A stretch of DNA of 6,840 nucleotides from Fibrobacter sp. (GTDB taxonomy: Bacteria; Fibrobacterota; Fibrobacteria; Fibrobacterales; Fibrobacteraceae). Where the stretch lies: contig JAFWRL010000153.1 in the NCBI GenBank assembly GCA_017520105.1, positions 1 through 6,840 of the forward strand. Direction: 5' to 3'. The translations under genes and the position numbers were made by a program. Shown piece by piece: positions 1-6,010 of this stretch (positions are counted from its first letter, which is position 1; each line of letters starts with the position of its first letter). Under the pieces are notes generated by a model that saw only the letters and a program-made list of their open reading frames with translations, was not told where the DNA came from and searched no databases.

Positions 1-951
1 ACATACGGCTCCGGCTATTGCAATACCGATTCCAATGCCACGAAAAGTCTGACCCGATTCTGCATCATCCTTAGCTCCTTTGTATTCATATTCATTTGCA
101 AAATTTTTCCTTTCAGCAGCTTCTTTTGCATCGCTGTTCCCAATAATGGCAAACACCACGCCGTACGTAGTCACCAGTATTCCGAAAACGAGTAAAACCT
201 TACCACCTGCAATTCCAGATTTATTCTCAGGCTCGTCGTTCACGTTCGCAGGGATGTTCTCGCCTACTTTCGCTTTATCATCATGAGGTTCGTCAAGGGA
301 GATTCCCGCCTTCGCGGGAATGACATGCTGTTGTTCACTGGAGATATGCGATTGTTCGCTAGGAATGACAGGAGAAGCAGACGGGTCCTCAATCGAGGTC
401 AAGGATGGCGATGCGTTTTGAATCGAGGATGACGAATCCAAAACGCTTGACGGATTCGCCGTCGCAGGAGTATTCTGCTCCTTTATTTCACGGAAAAAAT
501 CGGTAGATTTACTTTCAATCAGAAGCAGCAGTTCTTCTACGTTGGCTCCGCGTCCGTTGAAGCTAGCTATCAACTTATTTCCCGCCGTTTCATAAAGTTC
601 CGCGGAAAGAGTCAACGAAACGCCGAAACGCCCAACACGCGCCTGGCAAATGTAGTCAGCGGCAATATTCTTGCCCGTTTCCACAAGACAGTTTCCCTCG
701 CAATCTTCAATGGCCTTGCCCGGAGGCAACATCTGCTGGATGTTCTCGCGGGTCATGATCGTGAAGCCTTGCTTTGCCGGGAGTTCCTTTATCGCCTGCT
801 CACGCAACACATTCGTCAAATACTGACGGTCCAAAAGTGACACGCTATCCTTCGCATCGCCATCAGCCATCGTCTCCAACACAGCAACATACGCAGCCAA
901 TGAGTCCGTCGATAAAAACAGAAGTAGCAGGGAAAACAGCAGTTTTTTCAT
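1..951 (-). CDS. Exported protein of unknown function with C-terminal membrane segment (3' end cut by window edge)
   Basis: Reading leftward from the ATG at 949-951, the frame is open for 317 codons to the window edge without a stop. Residues 1-19 are a signal peptide (MKKLLFSLLLLF..., SLA|A cleavage). Residues 20-157 form a compact alpha/beta-looking domain with YVAVLET, a helix with LTNVLREQ, FTIMTREN, two cysteines at 84 and 88 (CEGNC), and QARVGRFGVSLTLSAELYE. The pattern recalls small periplasmic domains of the CsgG/TolB-N/LpoB type; this is by eye only. Residues 158-247 are a Ser/Pro/Asn-rich linker carrying repeat-derived peptide (VIPAKAGIS at 210-218). Residues 252-270 are strongly hydrophobic (a membrane segment), followed by a charged stretch and a second Gly/Ile/Ala-rich hydrophobic stretch from about 305. 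The ATG lacks a close Shine-Dalgarno site; a GGGGAAAG lies about 14 nt upstream. It is divergent from the UvrA-like gene. Function is unknown; a role in envelope assembly or sensing would be a guess. Confidence 0.82.
   Translation of the reverse strand, partial: MKKLLFSLLLLFLSTDSLAAYVAVLETMADGDAKDSVSLLDRQYLTNVLREQAIKELPAKQGFTIMTRENIQQMLPPGKAIEDCEGNCLVETGKNIAADYICQARVGRFGVSLTLSAELYETAGNKLIASFNGRGANVEELLLLIESKSTDFFREIKEQNTPATANPSSVLDSSSSIQNASPSLTSIEDPSASPVIPSEQSHISSEQQHVIPAKAGISLDEPHDDKAKVGENIPANVNDEPENKSGIAGGKVLLVFGILVTTYGVVFAIIGNSDAKEAAERKNFANEYEYKGAKDDAESGQTFRGIGIGIAIAGAVC
298..325 (+). repeat. 28-bp palindromic element, copy 1 (dRS3-like core)
   Basis: The element starts GGAGATTCCCGC and ends GCGGGAATGACA. 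The core at 302-321 is an 8-bp perfect stem (ATTCCCGC/GCGGGAAT) with a CTTC loop. It is identical over 28 bp to 2619-2646 in the UvrA-like gene. Here it lies in the leftmost gene and is translated from the minus strand as VIPAKAGIS in a linker. The core fits the ATTCCC-N8-GGGAAT form of Neisseria dRS3 repeats. Confidence 0.9.
340..370 (+). repeat. Related element with same ends, different core (copy 2)
   Basis: It lies 14 nt after copy 1. It shares the left end GGAGAT and the right end GGAATGACA, but the middle is different: a short GCGA/TCGC stem with a TTGT loop. It is translated from the minus strand as VIPSEQSHIS, so the linker reads as two degenerate tandem units (VIPSEQ..., VIPAKAG...). 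This is either an eroded copy or a variant with an exchangeable core. Confidence 0.55.
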
Positions 952-973
952 AAAAAGGAATATAGCTTTCCCC

Positions 974-1001
974 AAAATATTCATTTGAATGATTATGGCA
1001 A
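974..1001 (-). promoter_or_regulatory. Candidate promoter for the leftmost gene
   Basis: On the minus strand, TTGCCA (996-1001; 5 of 6 to the sigma-70 -35) is followed 16 nt later by TATTTT (974-979; 4 of 6 to the -10). This would give a leader of roughly 15 nt before the ATG at 951. A short inverted repeat (ATTCA/TGAAT, 979-990) lies in the spacer and could be an operator, but it is too short to insist on. Confidence 0.4.
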
Positions 1002-1014
1002 AAGAATGCATATT
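985..1014 (+). promoter_or_regulatory. Candidate promoter for the UvrA-like gene
   Basis: TTGAAT (985-990) and CATATT (1009-1014) with an 18-nt spacer give 4 of 6 matches each to sigma-70 boxes. TATAAAAT at 1035-1042 is an alternative -10, but it would leave almost no leader. The boxes overlap the minus-strand promoter, so the two divergent genes may compete for polymerase. It is a weak match. Confidence 0.3.
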
Positions 1015-1055
1015 TTAGCGACAAAAGTTCATTTTATAAAATTATCTTTTACTCG

Positions 1056-3650
1056 ATGCTTAATTTTATTTCTCTTCGCGGGTGCAGACTGCACAACTTG
1101 AAAAATGTGGACGCCCAGTTTCCGCTGGGTAAAATTACGGTTGTATGCGGGCCGTCGGGTTGCGGAAAATCGACGCTCGTGATGGACACTCTCCATGGAG
1201 AAAGCAAGCGACGCTATCTTGAGACGCTTTCGCCGTTCGCGGCAGATTTGCTCGGAGGCAAGCGAAACATTCCGCTCGACAGCGCCGAAGGACTCCCAGC
1301 GAGTTTAGCGATTGCGGCCACACGCGGAGAAGCCCCTGCGAAAGCAACAGCACTTTCGATTGCGGAATGCGACAACGCCTTGCGAACATTATTTGCAACA
1401 TTCGCAAAGCCCGCCTGCCCGATTTGTGGAGCTCCGATGGTGAGTCAGAGCAGAGAAGAAATCATCCGCGAAATCGCGGGAATGCCTGTCGGGACGAAGC
1501 TACAGTTTTTGGCGAAAATTGAACCGTGCGGTCACACGCTCGATAAACTGTCGGCGGTGTTTTTGGCGCAGGGTTTTACGCGAGCTTTAGCGGATGGAAC
1601 GATGTATTCGCTCGCAGACTTGCTGCCTGGCGAAAAAGTCTTGACGCCCAAGGAATTCTACATCATCGTCGATAGAATTATTGTCCGCGAAAACACGCGC
1701 ACGCGAATTGCCGAAGCCGTAGACGGAACGCTAAAGCTTACACATTCTACGATTACGCTTGACATCGCTGGCGAACGCAAATTTTACAGCACAAAGCCGT
1801 GCTGCCCGAACGCAGGTGACATGCAGCATGAATCGCAAATGTCCAGCGAAGCCGTCGCAGCGCTAGATGCTCGTTCGTTCTCGCCATACAGCCGCACAAG
1901 CGTCTGCGAGTACTGCGACGGCACAGGAATCGTTCAGGAATCCGCCGCAATAAAAGACAAAGAGAACGGGACCCAAAATGGGAGCCGCCGCAAAAGCCGC
2001 GCCGAAAACAATGTAGAAGATGACGAAGACGAAAACGCAGAATGCCCGCATTGCTACGGACTTCGTCTCAAGAAAACGTACCTGAACGCAACCATTGACG
2101 AAGTCAGTTACAAGCAAATTCTCACTACGAATTTTGCGGAACAGCCCGCGCTTCTGCACAAAATTTTCGACGATAAAATCGGTCAAAATTTAAAAGCGAC
2201 ATTCAATTCTTTGCTTGACCGCATCGATGCCATCAACGATTTGGGCATCGGCTATATCACGCCGGGACGCGCCGGGCAAACGCTTTCGGGCGGTGAATTG
2301 CAAAGGCTCAAGCTTGCAAGCCTCAGCACAGGGCACTTGAACGGACTCTTGATCGCCCTTGACGAACCTGCCAGCGGTCTCCACGCAAGCGACGTTGCCG
2401 CACTTTGGAAAGTCCTCGAAAAAGTCCGCAAACGCGGAAACACGCTCGTACTCATAGAACACAATCCGCAAATCATCAAACGTGCCGACTACATCATTGA
2501 AATGGGTCCAGGCGCAGGCGAAAAAGGCGGCGAGATTCTGTTCCAAGGCAACCGCGATGAAGTGCTTGAAAATCCGGAATCGCCAACGGGAAAATGGATT
2601 AGGGCGTTAGACGAGAGAGGAGATTCCCGCCTTCGCGGGAATGACAAATCGGAAGTAGGAAGTGGAGATTCCCGCTTACTTCGGCTCCGCTCAGCACAGG
2701 CTCCGGCCGGAATGACGAGCAAGGGTATCAAGCGAGAGGCCACTTGTGGACTCACATTTGATACCCGTAGCGGTCATGCACGAAGTGCAATGACAAGTTC
2801 GGAAGACCCAGCAATCCTCGTCAACAATTTCGCGAAGTTCGACATGGCTCCAGTGAATGCAACCTTCCCTATCAATAAATTCAGCGTCATCACTGGGCAA
2901 AGCGGCAGCGGAAAATCGACACTCCTTTTTGAAAACATCGCCAAACGCGCCAAAGCCGAAGAATTCAAAAAGCTCGGCATCGACGCACTTTCCATCCTCA
3001 CGACCGGAGACTTTCACGGGAGCAGACGCAGCACGGTTTCAAGCGCTATCGGTCTCACCACGCTATTGCGCGACTTGTTCGCAAAGCTCCCCGAAAGCAA
3101 GGTGCGCGGCTATACAGCATCCAAATTCACGACGCACGCCCCCGGCGGCCGCTGCGAAAACTGCAAAGGCGAAGGCGTCATTTACGATCCGCTCGGCTAC
3201 GAAGAATCCGAATGCCCCGTTTGCCTCGGCAAACGCTTCCGCGACGAAGTTTTGGAAGTCCGCTTCAAGTCGCTTTCCATCGCAGACATCTTGGACATGG
3301 AAATCGGCAGTGCATACAAACTTTTCACGAACATGAAGCCGTTCGCCGAAAAGCTCAAACCGCTCGTGGATACAGGTCTTGACTATTTGCGTCTCGGACA
3401 AACTACAGCCCACCTCTCCGGCGGCGAACGCGCAAGACTCAGGCTTTCCATTACACTTGCACGTGCCAAAGCGCCAAACACATTGTTCCTCTTTGACGAA
3501 CCCGCCCGCGGACTCCATCAAAAGGACATTCAGCAGTTGCTCGGCCTCATTCACGGACTTTGCAACGCAGGCCACACCGTCATAGCCATAGAACATGCGC
3601 AAGACTTTGTAGATGCAGCCGATTATGTGTTGGAACTGAAGCGGAAATAA
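1056..3650 (+). CDS. UvrA-family ABC ATPase (divergent UvrA paralogue), 864 aa
   Basis: UvrA is the DNA damage-sensing dimer of nucleotide excision repair and has two ABC ATPase halves. Half one: LRGCRLHNLKN at 7-17, Walker A GPSGCGKST 32-40, a region resembling the UvrB-binding domain at about 130-236, CEYC 284-287, CPHC 330-333, signature LSGGELQR 410-417, Walker B ALDEP 434-438. Half two: Walker A GQSGSGKST 614-622, zinc module CENC 700-703 and CPVC 720-723, signature LSGGERAR 788-795, Walker B LFDEP 812-816. The order is canonical, but the protein is shorter than usual (about 940 aa). The insertion domain is reduced to a charged linker (about 300-328). The first zinc site looks degenerate (CCPNAG, 249-254). 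The glutamines of the canonical IDQ motifs appear replaced (A88, T650). Residues about 522-583 between the halves are repeat-derived. The ATG at 1056 precedes the conserved N-terminus directly but has no Shine-Dalgarno site. It is probably a specialised paralogue, so no uvrA symbol is assigned. Confidence 0.9.
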   Translation: MLNFISLRGCRLHNLKNVDAQFPLGKITVVCGPSGCGKSTLVMDTLHGESKRRYLETLSPFAADLLGGKRNIPLDSAEGLPASLAIAATRGEAPAKATALSIAECDNALRTLFATFAKPACPICGAPMVSQSREEIIREIAGMPVGTKLQFLAKIEPCGHTLDKLSAVFLAQGFTRALADGTMYSLADLLPGEKVLTPKEFYIIVDRIIVRENTRTRIAEAVDGTLKLTHSTITLDIAGERKFYSTKPCCPNAGDMQHESQMSSEAVAALDARSFSPYSRTSVCEYCDGTGIVQESAAIKDKENGTQNGSRRKSRAENNVEDDEDENAECPHCYGLRLKKTYLNATIDEVSYKQILTTNFAEQPALLHKIFDDKIGQNLKATFNSLLDRIDAINDLGIGYITPGRAGQTLSGGELQRLKLASLSTGHLNGLLIALDEPASGLHASDVAALWKVLEKVRKRGNTLVLIEHNPQIIKRADYIIEMGPGAGEKGGEILFQGNRDEVLENPESPTGKWIRALDERGDSRLRGNDKSEVGSGDSRLLRLRSAQAPAGMTSKGIKREATCGLTFDTRSGHARSAMTSSEDPAILVNNFAKFDMAPVNATFPINKFSVITGQSGSGKSTLLFENIAKRAKAEEFKKLGIDALSILTTGDFHGSRRSTVSSAIGLTTLLRDLFAKLPESKVRGYTASKFTTHAPGGRCENCKGEGVIYDPLGYEESECPVCLGKRFRDEVLEVRFKSLSIADILDMEIGSAYKLFTNMKPFAEKLKPLVDTGLDYLRLGQTTAHLSGGERARLRLSITLARAKAPNTLFLFDEPARGLHQKDIQQLLGLIHGLCNAGHTVIAIEHAQDFVDAADYVLELKRK
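2619..2646 (+). repeat. 28-bp palindromic element, copy inside the UvrA-like gene
   Basis: It is identical to 298-325, with the 20-bp ATTCCC-N8-GGGAAT core at 2623-2642. Here it is read on the coding strand and gives GDSRLRGND (residues 522-530), just after the end of the first ATPase half. The reading frame stays open through it. Confidence 0.9.
2664..2716 (+). repeat. Longer variant element with same ends
   Basis: It begins GGAGATTCCCGC like the 28-bp element and ends CCGGAATGAC, but the centre is replaced by a 30-odd-bp stretch (TTACTTCGGCTCCGCTCAGC and onward). It lies 17 nt after the preceding copy, similar to the 14-nt gap seen in the leftmost gene. It is translated as GDSRLLRLRSAQAPAGMT (residues 537-554). 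Confidence 0.7.
2723..2766 (+). repeat. 44-bp nested inverted repeat
   Basis: Perfect 9-bp outer arms (GGGTATCAA 2723-2731, TTGATACCC 2758-2766) enclose an exactly centred inner palindrome CCAC-TT-GTGG (2740-2749), with 8 nt on each side that can pair in part. It is translated in frame as KGIKREATCGLTFDT (residues 556-570). The symmetry suggests a discrete element or protein-binding palindrome rather than chance coding sequence. Confidence 0.65.
2773..2794 (+). repeat. Small hairpin element
   Basis: GTCA/TGAC plus TGCAC/GTGCA arms form a 9-bp stem with one bulged A and a GAA loop. The right end AATGACA matches the right end of the 28-bp elements. It is translated as GHARSAMT (residues 573-580) and closes the repeat-derived linker just before the second ATPase half. 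Confidence 0.5.
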
Positions 3651-3717
3651 AAAATTTTTCTTAACCTTCAAAAAAAAATATATCTTAGATGTATTACGCA
3701 AGTCATTGTTTGGAGGA
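3651..3717 (+). promoter_or_regulatory. AT-rich spacer with possible promoter and Shine-Dalgarno for the lipoprotein operon
   Basis: About 70 nt separate the UvrA-like stop from the lipoprotein ATG. The stretch 3651-3690 is almost pure A/T (AAAAATTTTT, then A8, TATATCTTAGAT), but no convincing -35/-10 pair stands out. GGAGGA at 3712-3717 is a strong Shine-Dalgarno with a short spacer to ATG 3721, and it decides that start. No GC-rich terminator hairpin follows the UvrA-like gene, so readthrough from upstream is possible. Confidence 0.4.
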
Positions 3718-3720
3718 CGC

Positions 3721-4749
3721 ATGAACATTCGCAAGTACTGGAAAAGGATTTTGTTTTCGGCCACAACTCTATTTTGGGCTAGTTGCGGTGGAGACAGCGA
3801 AAATTCACCCATCATTCCATACAACAACGGTAACGAAACGCCATCCAGCAGCTCCGCCGAGAATACAACAAACAGTTCAGTAAACAACATTGCTAGCAGT
3901 GCAGAAATCCAGGAAAGCAGCTCTAGCGAAGCACCATTAAGCAATTCCGAAACTCTTTCCAGTAGTTCTATCGAGCAATCTTCCAGCAGTTTCAACGCAA
4001 CACCTACACACAAACTCGCAAGCGACACAACAGTAAAGTGTTATGGAGAACAAATGGGATACCACAAACCCGATTGTTTTTTACCTGGGAACAACTCTTA
4101 TAAAAATAAATCGACCATCGTATCCGATCTTAAAGACCTTCTGGAAAACAACAAGACAAGAACTCTAGAAGAACTCAACGCCCTTGAAGATTCATTAGAG
4201 GCAATGCATGAATTTGAAGACGCACCCGTTTACGGAGTTTCTTATTGCGTCAGATACACATTCTTGATTCCCTACCATTGCTCAGATGGAAACCAATACT
4301 CCGTACACATACCCGATGACAATCCAACAATTGTGGAACACAACACTCTCCCTGCAGACGAATACATGCAAGAAGACAACACCATATATTCATGGAAAGA
4401 ATACAAGGAAAAATTCCTCAGCTCTAGCAGTGAATCATCTAGTAGTTCAACCATACCTTCACCCCTCTGCACAAAAAACGATTTTGCCAACATTTTTGAT
4501 ATACAAAAGACTTTCAATAAAACAAGAACAGACCTTACAGATAGCACCATAAGCACCTTAAGTGAAGAAGAGCTTAAAGCGAAAAAGAACTGTCTAAACA
4601 AAATCTGGCCATTGGAACTACGCAGTTCTATCGCCACCAAACAAATTTGCGACGGTGACACAACTGTGAATCCGCGTTATCAGGCAAAGCTCGATTCCAA
4701 CACAGAATATATTCAAAAGCAAATTGACGAATGTATGAAAGAGGAATAG
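3721..4749 (+). CDS. Serine-linker lipoprotein of unknown function, two cysteine-bearing modules, 342 aa
   Basis: The start is ATG 3721, preceded by GGAGGA; an in-frame TTG at 3706 is upstream of that site and unlikely. Residues 1-21 are a lipoprotein signal (basic MNIRKYWKR, hydrophobic core, FWAS|C22), so the mature protein should be lipid-anchored at Cys22 and exposed in the periplasm or at the surface. Residues 41-95 are a low-complexity Ser/Asn/Glu linker with repeated SSSS, a style common in Fibrobacter envelope proteins. Module one (about 97-232) has Cys 107, 119, 176 and 187. A second Ser linker covers 234-243. Module two (about 249-342) has Cys 250, 291, 310 and 338. Four cysteines per module suggest paired disulfides. 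Both modules contain NKTRT followed 43-44 residues later by a Cys and then DG or SDG. I recognise no known domain. It is coupled to the GH18 gene 3 nt downstream, so it may bind the same substrate, the enzyme, or the cell surface. Confidence 0.88.
   Translation: MNIRKYWKRILFSATTLFWASCGGDSENSPIIPYNNGNETPSSSSAENTTNSSVNNIASSAEIQESSSSEAPLSNSETLSSSSIEQSSSSFNATPTHKLASDTTVKCYGEQMGYHKPDCFLPGNNSYKNKSTIVSDLKDLLENNKTRTLEELNALEDSLEAMHEFEDAPVYGVSYCVRYTFLIPYHCSDGNQYSVHIPDDNPTIVEHNTLPADEYMQEDNTIYSWKEYKEKFLSSSSESSSSSTIPSPLCTKNDFANIFDIQKTFNKTRTDLTDSTISTLSEEELKAKKNCLNKIWPLELRSSIATKQICDGDTTVNPRYQAKLDSNTEYIQKQIDECMKEE
4740..4745 (+). promoter_or_regulatory. Shine-Dalgarno of the GH18 gene inside the lipoprotein gene
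   Basis: AGAGGA lies 7 nt before ATG 4753 and overlaps the last codons of the lipoprotein gene (stop 4747-4749). This layout implies translational coupling and a shared transcript. Confidence 0.7.
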
Positions 4750-4752
4750 CAC

Positions 4753-5979
4753 ATGAAAAAGTTTGCACTCTCGATTTTTGTATTCGCGGCATTCTGCTCC
4801 GCATACGCCGCACCGCTGTTTATCGGCTATTATCCTGACTGGGGAAAATGGCATAAGCCCGCCTACACTGTAGATAAAGTACCCTACGAAAAACTGACGC
4901 ATGTGCTTTGGAGTTTCATCACACCCAATACCGACGGAACGTTACGCGGAGACGCAGCAGACGACCCGAACGCTTTAGACGAAATGGTAAAGCTCGCCCA
5001 CGCCGCAGGAACAAAAGTCATCGTCTCGCTTGGCGGCGGCGGACAAAGCGAAAACTTTGCGCCCGTCGCCAAAGACAATACTCTCCGCCAAAAGTTTGTT
5101 GCAAGCCTAGTAAAATACGTTGCGGACCACAATCTCGACGGCCTCGACATGGACTGGGAATGGGAATACAATCCTGTGCCCGAAGCGGACACAATCGCTT
5201 ACAGCAAATTGCTTACGGAGCTCCGCGAAGCTCTCCCCAAAGACAAAAGCCTTTCGGCAGCGCTCCCCTGCTCGCCTTATTACGGGAAATGGTTCACCGC
5301 CGAAGTCCTCGTGAAAAACTTGGACTGGTTCGGATTCATGACCTACGACATGACCGGCGATTGGGACGAAAAAGCCATGTTCGATTCTCCGCTCTACCCG
5401 CACGACGGATACACCACCTGGTCGTGGGAAGAAACCCGCGACTACTGGAAAAAACGCGGCGTACCTACCGAAAAGATGGTGTTCGGCATACCCTCGTTCG
5501 GCTTTGAATTCCAAGGCGCCACAGGCCCGAGCACGAGTTTCACCAAAGGAACTGCGAAGCAAGTACCGTACAAAGACATCGCAACGAACGCAGAATGGGA
5601 ATTCCATTTCGACAGCGTATCCGTCGAACCCTACGGCGTATCGCCCACCGGCTACGTCACCTTCGAAGACCCACATTCTTCCGCCGTCAAATCACGCTGG
5701 GTCAAAGAGAACGGCTACGCCGGAATCATGGTCTGGGAGGTTTCTCACGACTACATCGAAGGCGTCGGAAACCCGATTCTCGACAGCATCGCGGTCGTGT
5801 TACGCGAAGGAACGACGAGCATCGGCGAGTTTCACAAGAAGCGAGCATCATCTCGGCACGACGCATTGCGAATGCAGAACGCACAAACTAAGCGCGTAGA
5901 TGCGCTCGGTAAAAGCGTACAAAATACAGACCGTGAAATTCGCCGGAAAAATCGGTTTGAATTCAGGGTGGAACCGTAG
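4753..5979 (+). CDS. Secreted glycoside hydrolase family 18 (chitinase-type), 408 aa
   Basis: GH18 enzymes cleave beta-1,4 bonds after N-acetylglucosamine by substrate-assisted catalysis (chitin, chitooligosaccharides, sometimes N-glycans or peptidoglycan). Residues 1-19 are a signal peptide with an AYA|A site. The catalytic barrel starts at FIGYYPDWGKW (23-33). Key motifs are SLGGGG (92-97), the DxxDxDxE catalytic motif at D129, D132, D134 and E136 (E136 the acid/base), MTYDM (196-200), and the closing-strand Trp in GIMVWEVSHD (W328). All expected catalytic residues are present. No carbohydrate-binding module or serine linker follows. Instead, residues 351-408 form a basic tail (15 Arg/Lys against 8 Asp/Glu) that may be an attachment or sorting tail. 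The gene is coupled to the lipoprotein gene and faces the GH53 gene tail to tail. Substrate specificity cannot be read from the sequence; chitinase is the default. Confidence 0.93.
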   Translation: MKKFALSIFVFAAFCSAYAAPLFIGYYPDWGKWHKPAYTVDKVPYEKLTHVLWSFITPNTDGTLRGDAADDPNALDEMVKLAHAAGTKVIVSLGGGGQSENFAPVAKDNTLRQKFVASLVKYVADHNLDGLDMDWEWEYNPVPEADTIAYSKLLTELREALPKDKSLSAALPCSPYYGKWFTAEVLVKNLDWFGFMTYDMTGDWDEKAMFDSPLYPHDGYTTWSWEETRDYWKKRGVPTEKMVFGIPSFGFEFQGATGPSTSFTKGTAKQVPYKDIATNAEWEFHFDSVSVEPYGVSPTGYVTFEDPHSSAVKSRWVKENGYAGIMVWEVSHDYIEGVGNPILDSIAVVLREGTTSIGEFHKKRASSRHDALRMQNAQTKRVDALGKSVQNTDREIRRKNRFEFRVEP

Positions 5980-5986
5980 CCATCAT

Positions 5987-6010
5987 AGGAATTTATCTAA
6001 AAGAATTCCT
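5987..6010. terminator. Weak stem between convergent genes
   Basis: AGGAATT (5987-5993) and AATTCCT (6004-6010) form a 7-bp stem with a 10-nt loop between the GH18 and GH53 stops, overlapping the end of the GH53 gene. It is AT-rich and lacks a clear U-tract, so it is only a candidate bidirectional terminator. Confidence 0.25.

Noticed and set aside
80..286. Small plus-strand open frame near the left edge
   Set aside because: It is antisense to the exported protein gene that reads through the whole region with a clear signal peptide and membrane segment.
298..370. CRISPR-like reading of the paired repeats
   Set aside because: There are only two units, with unequal cores and a 14-nt gap, lying inside a coding frame, and no cas genes nearby.
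2619..2804. Repeat-filled linker as a pseudogene or frameshift mark of the UvrA-like gene
   Set aside because: The frame stays open through all units, and both ATPase halves keep their key motifs in the same frame.
3649..3660. AAAAA/TTTTT stretch after the UvrA-like stop as a terminator
   Set aside because: It has no GC stem; it is an A/T run of the kind common in spacers.
3706..3720. TTG start for the lipoprotein, 15 nt upstream of the ATG
   Set aside because: The Shine-Dalgarno GGAGGA lies between TTG and ATG, and starting at ATG gives a normal lipoprotein signal.
3063..4028. Long minus-strand open frame (about 320 codons) across the end of the UvrA-like gene and the start of the lipoprotein gene
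   Set aside because: It is antisense to two well-supported genes. Its Leu/Glu-rich start mirrors the serine codons of the lipoprotein linker, and no domain is seen.
5107..5676. Minus-strand open frame of about 190 codons opposite the GH18 gene
   Set aside because: It is fully antisense to catalytic GH18 sequence with all motifs present; it is open only because of codon bias.
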